From Desertimonas sp963772825 (lineage in GTDB: Bacteria; Actinomycetota; Acidimicrobiia; Acidimicrobiales; Ilumatobacteraceae), in contig CAVYYX010000009.1 in assembly GCA_963772825.1 (NCBI GenBank), positions 1 to 64,000 of the forward strand: DNA of 64,000 nucleotides, read 5' to 3'. A model generated the notes under the pieces. It was not told where the DNA came from. It searched no databases and saw only the letters and a list, made by a program, of their open reading frames with translations. Numbering within the stretch: the stretch's first letter is position 1; each line of letters starts with the position of its first letter. The position numbers were made by a program, and so were the translations under genes. This document shows, one piece after another, positions 57,331 to 64,000 of the stretch.

Positions 57331-58008
57331 GTGCCTTCCCCCGAGCGACTGTCGAGCGAGGCCCTCGGCCGGCGGTCGGCCGGCCGCTCCGTGCGCCGGA
57401 TCGGACATGCCCTGATCGGTCACGAGGCCGACACCGAGCTGCTCACCGACATCGCCGACACGGTGGAGGCGCTGACCGATCGACTCGATCGCGGGGCGCC
57501 GCGCAGCCGGCCGATCGAACACGTCGGCCACCGTGAGACGGCGACCACCGATCGCGGCACGTCCATCGAGTCCTACGACGACCGGCCCTTTTCGGGGGCC
57601 GCCAGCCCATGGGGCCTCGACCTCGAGGTCCATCGCCTCGGTGACGAGATCGAGGCGACGGTGACGCTGGATGCAGCCCATGAAGGGGCGCCGGGACGGG
57701 CGCACGGCGGCATCGTCGCCGGCCTGTTCGACGATGTCTTCGGATTCGTCCTCGGTGTCGTACAGCAACCGGCCTTCACGGGCGAATTGAAGGTTCGCTA
57801 CGAGCGGCCGACGCCGTTGCACCGCCCGTTGCTGTGCCGCGGCCGGCTCGCATCGCGTCAGGGGCGCAAGTTGCTCATCGAAGGCGAGCTCGTCGACCCG
57901 TCGGGCCCAGACGAAACCGTGGTGGCGCGCGGCACGGGTCTGTTCATCACCGTCGACCCGGCGATGTTCGACCAGACCATGGAGCTCCCGCCGCCGCCCA
58001 CCGACTGA
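57331..58008 (+). CDS. PaaI-type hotdog-fold thioesterase
   Basis: GTG 57331 gives a 225-residue protein. The first 100 residues are a helical region of unknown function, and the second half is a hotdog domain: 'AHEGAPGRAHGGIVAGLFDD' (the conserved HGG element), 'FGFVLGVVQQPAFTGELKVR' and 'YERPTPLHRPLLCRGRLASR'. PaaI-like enzymes hydrolyse acyl-CoA thioesters; the substrate here is unknown. It is separated from the ANTAR gene by 41 bases and converges with the YbaK-like gene. Confidence 0.85.
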   Translation: MPSPERLSSEALGRRSAGRSVRRIGHALIGHEADTELLTDIADTVEALTDRLDRGAPRSRPIEHVGHRETATTDRGTSIESYDDRPFSGAASPWGLDLEVHRLGDEIEATVTLDAAHEGAPGRAHGGIVAGLFDDVFGFVLGVVQQPAFTGELKVRYERPTPLHRPLLCRGRLASRQGRKLLIEGELVDPSGPDETVVARGTGLFITVDPAMFDQTMELPPPPTD

Positions 58009-58015
58009 TCCGTCG

Positions 58016-58501
58016 TCAGGTGCGGCGAAGTTCGGTAACCGTGGCGTCGCTCGCCCGCAGGAGGTCGTCGGGCGTGATCGCGAAAACGTCGGTCCAGGTG
58101 CCGGCGGCCGCCCACACGACGCCGTACTGCAGCAGGTCCGGGTCGATGAACACACGCAACGCCGTGGCGTGACCGAACGGCGGCACGCCGCCGATCGGGA
58201 ACCCCGTGGTGGCGCGAACGGTGTCGGCGTCGACGCGCGAGCACGTCGACCCACCTGCGGCGGCGGCGAGCTTGCCCTCGTCGAGCTGGTTGCGACCGCT
58301 GACGTAGGCGAGCACGATCTCGCCATCGACGGCGAAGATCAGGCTCTTGACGATCTGACCGACGTCGACTCCGATCGCTGCGGCGGCATCGACCGCTGTT
58401 TTCGTGCCGTCGGGGAAGTGGAACGGCTCGACCTGCAGCCCGCGCTCAGCTCCGGCGGTGACGACGCGGTTGACGTTGGGATGGACGCGGACCTCCGTCA
58501 T
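58016..58501 (-). CDS. YbaK/EbsC-type aminoacyl-tRNA deacylase-like protein
   Basis: The 161-residue protein has 'EPFHFPDGTKTAVDAAAAIG', the key lysine in 'DVGQIVKSLIFAVDGEIVLA', 'VRATTGFPIGGVPPFGHATA' and 'LRVFIDPDLLQYGVVWAAAG', the full pattern of the YbaK/ProX editing domain that clears Cys- or Ala-tRNA(Pro). Its ATG overlaps the stop of the upstream pterin dehydratase gene (58498), so the two are co-transcribed on the minus strand. Confidence 0.92.
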   Translation of the reverse strand: MTEVRVHPNVNRVVTAGAERGLQVEPFHFPDGTKTAVDAAAAIGVDVGQIVKSLIFAVDGEIVLAYVSGRNQLDEGKLAAAAGGSTCSRVDADTVRATTGFPIGGVPPFGHATALRVFIDPDLLQYGVVWAAAGTWTDVFAITPDDLLRASDATVTELRRT

Positions 58502-58740
58502 CCGAGCAGCGCATCGATCGCCGCGGCGAGGTTGCGGTCGTTGTCGGTGACGGTCGACCCGGCGGAGTGCGTCGTCAACGAGATGTCGACGGTATTCCAG
58601 GAGTTCGACCAGTCGGGGTGGTGGCCGGCCTTCTCGGCGAGCAGGGCCACACGGGTCATGAACGCGAAGGCTTCGGAGAAGTCGGCGAACTGGAAGCTCC
58701 GACGCAGGGTGCCGTCGGTCTCGGTCCAGGTGTCAGTCAT
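58498..58740 (-). CDS. Pterin-4a-carbinolamine dehydratase
   Basis: A short protein of 80 residues: 'LRRSFQFADFSEAFAFMTRV', 'ALLAEKAGHHPDWSNSWNTV' and 'DISLTTHSAGSTVTDNDRNL'. The 'HHPDWSNSWNTV' motif holds the catalytic His pair and Trp region of the PCD/DCoH family, which dehydrates 4a-hydroxy-tetrahydrobiopterin. The start is ATG 58740, which gives a normal N-terminus; an upstream start at 58758 is possible. The single small domain is slightly shorter than most. Confidence 0.92.
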   Translation of the reverse strand: MTDTWTETDGTLRRSFQFADFSEAFAFMTRVALLAEKAGHHPDWSNSWNTVDISLTTHSAGSTVTDNDRNLAAAIDALLG

Positions 58741-58793
58741 GCCACGCAGCGTACGCACGGCGACCGGGACGTCGGCCGCTCGCGGCGTCGACG

Positions 58794-59600
58794 TCAGCTG
58801 CGGAACAGGTCGTCGAGGGCGCTGAGGCCCGCCGATTGCCTGGCGTCATCCGCCGCGTCGGGGCTGAACGCGGCGTAGCCGTCGGCCTCCAGCTGATCGG
58901 CCAGCTCCGGGCCGCCCGAGGCGACGATCCGCCCCTTGACGAGGATGTGCACGCTGTCCGGATGGAGCTCGGTGAGGAGGCGGCGGTAGTGGGTGATCGC
59001 CAGCACGCCGAGCCCGGGCTCGCCGTCTTCGGAGTGGGTGAGCGCCTCGATGCGCTTCGAGCAGGCCCGCAGGGCGTCGACGTCGAGACCCGAGTCGAGC
59101 TCGTCGAGGATCGCGATGCGCGGGCGCAGAACGGCGAGCTGGAGGGTCTCGTTGCGCTTCTTCTCGCCGCCGGACAGATCGACGTTGAGCGAACGGTGGA
59201 GCAGCGCAGTCGGCAGCCCGATGCGACCCGCTTCGAATCCGAGCAGGGCGTCGACGTCGGGCACCGCTCGATCACGGGCGGCGAGGGCCTCCGTCATCAC
59301 GGCGTCGAGGGCGACGCCCGGTACCTCCGTGGGGTATTGCATGACGAGGTGCAAGCCCGCTGCGGCGCGCTCCCACACCGGCATCTCCAGCACGCTGTGG
59401 CCGTCAAAGGTGATCGAGCCGGCGAGGATCTCGTAGCCCGGCCTGCCCATGATCGCCCCGGAGAGCGTGCTCTTGCCCGCCCCGTTGGGACCCATCACGG
59501 CGTGCACCTGGCCGCTCGCGACGGTGAGGTCGATGCCGCGCAGGATCTCGGTGCCACCGGCGGCGACGCGCAGGCCGCGAATCTCCAGCGTCGCTGTCAT
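58794..59600 (-). CDS. sufC: Fe-S cluster assembly ATPase SufC, second copy
   Basis: The 268-residue ABC ATPase shows Walker A 'HAVMGPNGAGKSTLSGAIMG', 'GLHLVMQYPTEVPGVALDAV', signature 'LNVDLSGGEKKRNETLQLAV' and Walker B 'IAILDELDSGLDVDALRACS', all characteristic of SufC. The ATG overlaps the stop of the Rieske gene (ATGA at 59600), so it is last in a sufD-Rieske-sufC operon. It differs throughout from the sufC at 53188 and so is an older paralogue, not a recent duplication. It is likely the partner of the adjacent SufD. Confidence 0.94.
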   Translation of the reverse strand: MTATLEIRGLRVAAGGTEILRGIDLTVASGQVHAVMGPNGAGKSTLSGAIMGRPGYEILAGSITFDGHSVLEMPVWERAAAGLHLVMQYPTEVPGVALDAVMTEALAARDRAVPDVDALLGFEAGRIGLPTALLHRSLNVDLSGGEKKRNETLQLAVLRPRIAILDELDSGLDVDALRACSKRIEALTHSEDGEPGLGVLAITHYRRLLTELHPDSVHILVKGRIVASGGPELADQLEADGYAAFSPDAADDARQSAGLSALDDLFRS

Positions 59601-59941
59601 CAGCCGGCTCCGGAGCCCGTGTCGGCTCGCGCCCGGACGGTGACGACGCCATCACTCACGGAGACGTCGAACACCGGCACGGGCTGCGTCGCCGGAAGCG
59701 TCGCCGGCTCGCCGGTCTCGAGGCTGAACACGCTGCCGTGCTGGGGGCACTCGATCTCCTTCTCGTCGCAGTACACCTCGCCCCCGGAAAGCGACACCTC
59801 GGCGTGGCTGCACGTGTCGCCGATCGCATAGACGTCGTCGTCGATGCGCACGAGGACGACCGGCACGCCGCCGACCTCCACGCGGTGGGCGGTGCCGTGC
59901 TCGATCTCCGACAGCGGAACGGTCGTCTCGTGGAGGGTCAC
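59600..59941 (-). CDS. Rieske [2Fe-2S] ferredoxin-like protein
   Basis: The 113-residue protein begins 'MTLHETTVPLSEIEHGTAHR' and carries the Rieske ligands CxH and CxxH in 'IGDTCSHAEVSLSGGEVYC' (about residue 44) and 'IECPQHGSVFSLETGEPATL' (about 64). This is the NirD/biphenyl-dioxygenase-ferredoxin type found between sufD and sufC in actinobacterial suf operons. It likely delivers electrons during cluster assembly. Its GTG start overlaps the sufD stop (GTGA). Confidence 0.93.
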   Translation of the reverse strand: MTLHETTVPLSEIEHGTAHRVEVGGVPVVLVRIDDDVYAIGDTCSHAEVSLSGGEVYCDEKEIECPQHGSVFSLETGEPATLPATQPVPVFDVSVSDGVVTVRARADTGSGAG

Positions 59942-61092
59942 GCGGCTGCCTTCTGACGGTCGAACTTCGTGGCGACACGCTGGCGCAGCTCGGCGGTCAG
60001 CGCTGGCACGGGGAGCTGGGCGAGGACCTCGTCGAAGAAGCCGAGCACGATCAGCCGCTCGGCGATCGGCGTCGGCACGCCGCGGCTCTCGATGTAGAAG
60101 AGCTGCTCGTCGTCGATCGGGCCGACGGTCGAGGCGTGGCTGCAGCGCACGTCGTTCGTCTCGATCTCGAGGTTCGGCGTGCTCTCGGCCCACGATCCGG
60201 CGCCGAGGGTGAGGTTGCGGTTGGTCTGGAAGGCGACGGTGCCGCCGGCGTCCGGGCGGATCTTGATCAGCCCCGTGTAGACGCTCGCCGAGGAGTCCTG
60301 CACGGCGCCCTTGAAGAGCAGGTCGCTGGTCGTGTGGGGGGCGGCGTGGTCTTGGATCGTGCGGAAGTCGTGCATCTGCTCGCCGTCGGCGAAGTACAGG
60401 GCGAGCTGCTTGGTGCTGCCGCCGCGTCCGATGATCCGCGCCTCGGTGCGCAACCGGGCGTAGTGGCCGCCGAGCGCCACCGTGCCGAGGGTGACCGACG
60501 AGTCCGCGTCGCCGGACGCCTGCAGGTGGCCGATCTGCCAGGCCTCGTGCGACAGGTCGTTGACGGCGAGGTACCTGACGCGGGCCGCCCGGCCGGCACG
60601 GATCTGGACCACCGGCACGGCGAGCAACTCGCCGTCGGCGGACGTGAAGCGCTCGACGACGGTGACTTCCGAGTTCTCGCCGGCGTCGACGACGAGGCGC
60701 GGGAACGTCGCGCCGGCACCGACGTTGTGGTCGACGACGATCGGGCGCTCGACCACGGTGCCCGGCGGGATCGTGACGACGACCGGGCGGCAGAAGGCGG
60801 CATTGAGCTCGGCGAAGAGGTCCGGCGCGTCGATGTCGGGGATCGCCGGGAAGCGGTCGAGGGCGTCCTCGTCGGACACGACGTACGTGGCGACGTCGCC
60901 GCCGTCGACCTTCGTGTCGATCTTGCCGGCCGGGAACCGTTCGAGGTCGAGCTCGCCGATCCGGCTGTAGCGCCAGATCTCCTCGCCGGCCGTCGGCCAG
61001 GGCATCGCCGCGGCCCGCTCGGCCGCCGCGACGCGCTCCCCGGAGAACTGCCCACCGAACGCGCGCGCCTGATCAGCGGTGAACTCATGCAC
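59938..61092 (-). CDS. sufD: Fe-S cluster assembly protein SufD
   Basis: The 384-residue protein starts near GTG 61092 ('HEFTADQARAFGGQFSGERV') and shows 'EIWRYSRIGELDLERFPA', 'VVVTIPPGTVVERPIVVDHN', 'VAFQTNRNLTLGAGSWAEST', and the SufB/SufD signature 'PNLEIETNDVRCSHASTVGP' with 'IDDEQLFYIESRGVPTPIAE'. It forms the scaffold with SufB and SufC and takes part in iron entry. It is first of its operon in this window. The upstream region has no sufB but a nested inverted repeat. Confidence 0.94.
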   Translation of the reverse strand: MHEFTADQARAFGGQFSGERVAAAERAAAMPWPTAGEEIWRYSRIGELDLERFPAGKIDTKVDGGDVATYVVSDEDALDRFPAIPDIDAPDLFAELNAAFCRPVVVTIPPGTVVERPIVVDHNVGAGATFPRLVVDAGENSEVTVVERFTSADGELLAVPVVQIRAGRAARVRYLAVNDLSHEAWQIGHLQASGDADSSVTLGTVALGGHYARLRTEARIIGRGGSTKQLALYFADGEQMHDFRTIQDHAAPHTTSDLLFKGAVQDSSASVYTGLIKIRPDAGGTVAFQTNRNLTLGAGSWAESTPNLEIETNDVRCSHASTVGPIDDEQLFYIESRGVPTPIAERLIVLGFFDEVLAQLPVPALTAELRQRVATKFDRQKAAA

Positions 61093-61117
61093 GACCCCAA
61101 AGCCTACGGCCGTCCCC

Positions 61118-61199
61118 CATTGGAGTGTTTCCTGCTTTGGAGTGTCAGGTGTCGAGTTTCCCGGCAGGTGACACTCCAATGGCAGCAAGCACTCCAATG
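61118..61199. promoter_or_regulatory. Nested 82-bp inverted repeat of four TTGGAGTG boxes upstream of sufD
   Basis: CATTGGAGTG (61118-61127) and TTGGAGTGTCA (61137-61147) are mirrored by TGACACTCCAA (61169-61179) and CACTCCAATG (61190-61199). Two boxes per side, centred near 61158, lie between the divergent sufD and lacI starts. This looks like paired operator sites for a dimeric regulator, possibly a SufR/IscR-type repressor. The regulator itself is not in the window. Confidence 0.6.
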
Positions 61200-61221
61200 A
61201 GAGCGGTTGACGGCGGGGGCC

Positions 61222-61233
61222 TAAACCGGTTTA
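61222..61233. promoter_or_regulatory. LacI-type operator palindrome TAAACCGGTTTA
   Basis: The perfect 12-base palindrome TAAACCGGTTTA ends three bases before the ATG at 61237. AAACCGGTTT is the usual core of operators for sugar-responsive LacI-family repressors. Its position over the probable transcription start suggests that the LacI gene and the downstream transporter operon are repressed by the LacI protein itself. Confidence 0.7.
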
Positions 61234-61236
61234 TGT

Positions 61237-62328
61237 ATGGAGGTGGCTGCTGCCGTTGACCGACCGCCGCGGCGAACTCTCCGGCCGCGGCGGGCGACGA
61301 TCGTCGATGTCGCAGCCCGCGCCGGTGTGTCCAAGGGTCTCGTGTCGTTCGTCCTCAACGACCGTCCCGGCGTTGCCCCGGACACCCGGCGGCGGATCCT
61401 CGCTGCCGTCGAGGAACTCGGCTGGCGTCCCAACCAGACGGCCCGGGCACTCGTCAACGCTCGCGCCTATGCCATCGGCCTCGTCCTCGCCCGACCCGCC
61501 GAGCTGATCGCTGCCGATCCGTTCTTCCCGGCGTTCATCGCCGGCGTGGAGACCGAGCTGTCCGCTCGCCAGGCATCTCTCGTGCTCCAGGTCGTTCCCC
61601 ACTTCGAGGCAGAACTTGCGGCCTACCGCCAGCTCACCACCGACAATCGCGTCGACGGGGTGATCGTCGCCGACCTGCGCGTCGACGACCCGCGCCCGCG
61701 CATCCTCGCCGAACTCGGCCTGCGGGCCGTCACGCTCGGACGCCCCGAGGGGCGGCGGCGCTGCCCCGCTGTGGTCCTCGAGGACGTCGCCGGCGTTGTC
61801 GACAGCGTCGAGCATCTCGTGGCCCTCGGTCACCAACGGATCGCCTTCGTCAGCGGCCCCGAACCGTTCTTGCACGCTCGCAACCGTCGCCAGGCGTGGC
61901 GCTCGACGCTCCAGCGGCTCGACCTGCGCGACGACCTCTCGAGCAACGGCGACTTCAGCGGTACGAGCGGCGCCCGGGCAACGGCGCGGCTGTTGCGCCG
62001 GCGCGCCACCGAGCGACCCACCGCCATCGTCTACGCCAACGACCTGATGGCGGTCGCTGGTGTCGCCGCCATCGCCCGCAGCGGGCGCCGCGTTCCGGAC
62101 GACGTTTCGGTCGTCGGCTACGACGACATCGCCGTCGCCGCCCATCTACATCCGGCCCTGACCACGGTGACGCAGGACGCCATGGCCTGGGGGCGGGCAG
62201 CGGCGCGCGCTGTGTTCGACCTCGTCGAGGGTGAATCCACCGACGATGTGGAGCTCGCGCCTGCACGTCTCGTCATCAGAGGGTCGACCGCCGCACCGGC
62301 GGACGCAACCAAACCACCAAGGGGGTAA
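61237..62328 (+). CDS. LacI-family transcriptional repressor
   Basis: The 363-residue protein has the LacI helix-turn-helix 'ATIVDVAARAGVSKGLVSFV' with 'LNDRPGVAPDTRRRILAAVE' and the hinge 'ELGWRPNQTARALVNARAYA'. The periplasmic-binding-like sensor domain follows ('IGLVLARPAELIAADPFFPA', 'VDGVIVADLRVDDPR', 'DDVSVVGYDDIAVAAHLHPA'). It sits directly in front of a sugar ABC transporter operon and an operator palindrome, so it is probably its local repressor. The start at 61237 leaves an N-terminal arm of 20 residues before the HTH. Confidence 0.94.
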   Translation: MEVAAAVDRPPRRTLRPRRATIVDVAARAGVSKGLVSFVLNDRPGVAPDTRRRILAAVEELGWRPNQTARALVNARAYAIGLVLARPAELIAADPFFPAFIAGVETELSARQASLVLQVVPHFEAELAAYRQLTTDNRVDGVIVADLRVDDPRPRILAELGLRAVTLGRPEGRRRCPAVVLEDVAGVVDSVEHLVALGHQRIAFVSGPEPFLHARNRRQAWRSTLQRLDLRDDLSSNGDFSGTSGARATARLLRRRATERPTAIVYANDLMAVAGVAAIARSGRRVPDDVSVVGYDDIAVAAHLHPALTTVTQDAMAWGRAAARAVFDLVEGESTDDVELAPARLVIRGSTAAPADATKPPRG

Positions 62329-62330
62329 CC

Positions 62331-63623
62331 ATGAAGCTAAAGAACATCGCCGTGCTCGGCGCCGCAACGCTGATCGTCACGGCCGTCGGACTCCAGGGAG
62401 CAGCCGCTGCCGGCGGCCGATCGGTCACCGGCGCCCTCGAATCGAGAGGGTCGATCACGATCTGGCTCTCCAACAACGCCGAGGAGAAGGCCTGGGGTGA
62501 GGCGATGGTCGAGGCCTGGAACGCCGACCATCCCGACGAGGAGATCACCGCCGAGGAGATCCCCGCCGGCACGACGAGCGAGGAGGTCATCGGGGCGGCG
62601 ATCACGGCCGGCAACGCACCGTGCCTCATCTTCAACACCGCTCCCGCTGCGGTCCCCCAGTTCCAGCGCCAGGGCGGGCTCGTGTCCCTCGACAGCTTCG
62701 AAGACGGCGCCGACTACGTGGCCGCCCGCACGGGAGACGCCGCCGAGCAATACCGCTCGACCGACGGCGGCCTCTACCAGATGCCGTGGAAGGCCAACCC
62801 GGTGATGATCATCTACAACAAGGCGATCTTCGAGGCGGCCGGCATCGATCCCGAGGCCCCGCCGCTGGCCACTCACGAGGAGTTCCTCGAAACGTCTCGC
62901 GCCCTCGTCGAGTCCGGCGAGGTCACGGCCGCGATCTGGCCATCGCCGACCGGTGAGTTCTTCCAGAACTGGTTCGACTTCTACCCGTTGTTCATCGCCG
63001 AGACCGGTCAGCAGCTCGTCGAGGACGGGGCGGCGACGTTCGCGTCGGACGGTGGCTTCGCCGTCGCCGACTTCTGGCGGACGATGTACGAGGAGGGCCT
63101 CTCACCGCAGGAGCCCTACAACGGTGACGCCTTCGCCGCCGCAGAGTCGGCGATGTCGATCGTCGGGCCATGGGCGATCCCCGTGTACGGCGAGGACATC
63201 GAGTGGGGCGTCGTACCGGTGCCGACGTCCGGAGGCACAGCACCCGAGGAGACGTACACGTTCAGCGACGAGAAGTCGATCGGCCTGTTCACCGCCTGCG
63301 AGAACCAGGCAACGGCGTGGGACGTGCTCAAGTTCGCCACGAGCGAGGAGCAGGACGGCGCCCTGCTCGAGGCCACCGGCCAGATGCCGATGCGGACCGG
63401 GCTCGTCGACACGTACGCCGAGTACTTCGAAGCCAACCCTGACCTGGTCGTCTTCGCCGACCAAGCCGACCGGACCGTCGAGGTGCCCAACGTCGCCAAT
63501 TCGATCGAGGTTTGGCAGACGCTGCGCGACGCATGGTCGGAATCCGTCATCTTCGGCGACAGCGACCCGCAGGAGGCACTCACCGAAGCGGCGTCGACGA
63601 TCGACGAGCTCGTCGCCGAGTAA
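62331..63623 (+). CDS. Sugar ABC transporter substrate-binding protein
   Basis: An intact 430-residue protein with a Sec signal peptide ('KNIAVLGAATLIVTAVGLQG') and cleavage near 'AAAAGG', without a lipobox Cys. The mature protein reads 'GSITIWLSNNAEEKAWGEAM', 'IGAAITAGNAPCLIFNTAPA', 'GLYQMPWKANPVMIIYNKAI', 'AESAMSIVGPWAIPVYGEDI' and 'FSDEKSIGLFTACENQATAW'. This is the family-1 (MalE-like) oligosaccharide binder. The start lies two bases after the lacI stop, and the TAA overlaps the following permease ATG. Confidence 0.93.
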   Translation: MKLKNIAVLGAATLIVTAVGLQGAAAAGGRSVTGALESRGSITIWLSNNAEEKAWGEAMVEAWNADHPDEEITAEEIPAGTTSEEVIGAAITAGNAPCLIFNTAPAAVPQFQRQGGLVSLDSFEDGADYVAARTGDAAEQYRSTDGGLYQMPWKANPVMIIYNKAIFEAAGIDPEAPPLATHEEFLETSRALVESGEVTAAIWPSPTGEFFQNWFDFYPLFIAETGQQLVEDGAATFASDGGFAVADFWRTMYEEGLSPQEPYNGDAFAAAESAMSIVGPWAIPVYGEDIEWGVVPVPTSGGTAPEETYTFSDEKSIGLFTACENQATAWDVLKFATSEEQDGALLEATGQMPMRTGLVDTYAEYFEANPDLVVFADQADRTVEVPNVANSIEVWQTLRDAWSESVIFGDSDPQEALTEAASTIDELVAE

Positions 63624-64000
63624 TGACCGCGGCCACTACGGCCGTGCCCTCCGGCGCCACGCACCCCGGCGTGGCGCCGTCCAAGCGCGACCGCGTTCCC
63701 CTTCGGAAGCAGCTCACCGGCTTCCTGTTCGTTTCGCCCTGGGTGGTGTTCTTCGTCGGCATCTTCGCCTACCCGCTCGGGTTCGCCGTGTGGATGTCGT
63801 TCTACGACTACTTCTTCGCCGCACCCGGCGCCGACGTCGACCGGCCGTTCGTCGGGTTCGACAACTACACGGACGCCCTCGGCGACGAGGACGTGCGCCA
63901 ATCATTCAGGAACATCATCGTGTTCCTCGTCATCAACGTTCCGCTCACCGTTGTCCTGGCGGTGACCCTGGCAGTGGCCCTGAACGCGGCGATCCCGTTC
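63623..64000 (+). CDS. Sugar ABC transporter permease, MalF-like, cut by window edge
   Basis: ATG 63623 starts 'MTAATTAVPSGATHP', then a basic 'KRDRVPLRKQLTGFLFVSPW' and the first helix 'VVFFVGIFAYPLGFAVWMSF'. 'FVGFDNYTDALGDEDVRQSF' and 'RNIIVFLVINVPLTVVLAVT' follow. The last is the second helix of the MalF family. The protein continues past 64000, so only about 126 residues are seen. It should form the channel for the binding protein upstream. Confidence 0.93.
   Translation, partial: MTAATTAVPSGATHPGVAPSKRDRVPLRKQLTGFLFVSPWVVFFVGIFAYPLGFAVWMSFYDYFFAAPGADVDRPFVGFDNYTDALGDEDVRQSFRNIIVFLVINVPLTVVLAVTLAVALNAAIPF

Overview
The window is 64 kb of GC-rich DNA (roughly two thirds G+C by eye) with actinobacterial character. 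It has GTG/TTG starts and ATGA/GTGA stop-start overlaps, ANTAR output domains, a SufC-SufS-SufU plus SufD-Rieske-SufC iron-sulfur cluster set, secreted proteins with Thr-rich linkers, and VapBC-type toxin-antitoxin genes. The best guess is a member of the class Acidimicrobiia (Ilumatobacter-like). This is inference from gene content only. Many genes are broken by single-base indels although the protein stays readable across the breaks. These look mostly like long-read sequencing errors. A few loci (1-2 kb, 4.3-5.0 kb) look like true gene decay.

Layout. 0-5 kb is debris (IS1182-like transposase remnant, 3' remnant of an SDR gene, decayed CAP-domain and glycosyltransferase genes) around an RTX-type secreted protein with a 285-bp tandem repeat. 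5-35 kb is a long surface-polysaccharide region. It holds an OafA-like acyltransferase, glycosyltransferases (GT2), a NeuA-like CMP-sugar synthetase with a PGDH-like dehydrogenase and an SDR, a WecE-like aminotransferase, a flippase, several methyltransferases, a GT2-DUF115 fusion, a Stealth phosphotransferase and a GT2-TagF fusion. An approximately 11-kb block (11.05-22.3 kb) is bracketed by a 97-bp imperfect direct repeat of the 3' end of the PGDH-like gene, which marks cassette insertion. Inside it sits an unusual module: an argininosuccinate-lyase-superfamily enzyme, a ComA-like phosphosulfolactate synthase, an ATP-grasp ligase and a convergent FAD oxidoreductase. This predicts a sulfonated metabolite made within a surface-glycan locus. 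Two secreted proteins (an M15-like/FG-GAP-like protein and an SGNH-FN3-SdrD-like protein) are divergently transcribed at 24.9 kb.

35-42 kb carries ordinary accessory and metabolic genes: two small membrane proteins, an acyl-CoA dehydrogenase, VapBC, a GT2, an MBL-fold hydrolase and an aldo/keto reductase. It also has a DUF559-type gene flanked by two inverted copies of a palindromic repeat. 42.4-53.2 kb is a galactoside utilisation locus. DeoR regulator and beta-galactosidase run on the minus strand, and a sugar ABC transporter (binding protein plus two permeases), GH36 alpha-galactosidase and GalT run on the plus strand. Together they would import galactosides, hydrolyse them and feed galactose into the Leloir pathway.

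53.2-61.1 kb is the Suf region in two opposing operons (sufC-sufS-sufU and sufD-Rieske-sufC, with no sufB visible). Between them lie two GAF-ANTAR regulators, a PaaI-like thioesterase, a YbaK-like deacylase and a pterin dehydratase. A nested 82-bp inverted repeat sits upstream of sufD. The window ends with a LacI regulator (operator palindrome just before its start) and the first two genes of a second sugar ABC transporter, which runs off the right edge.
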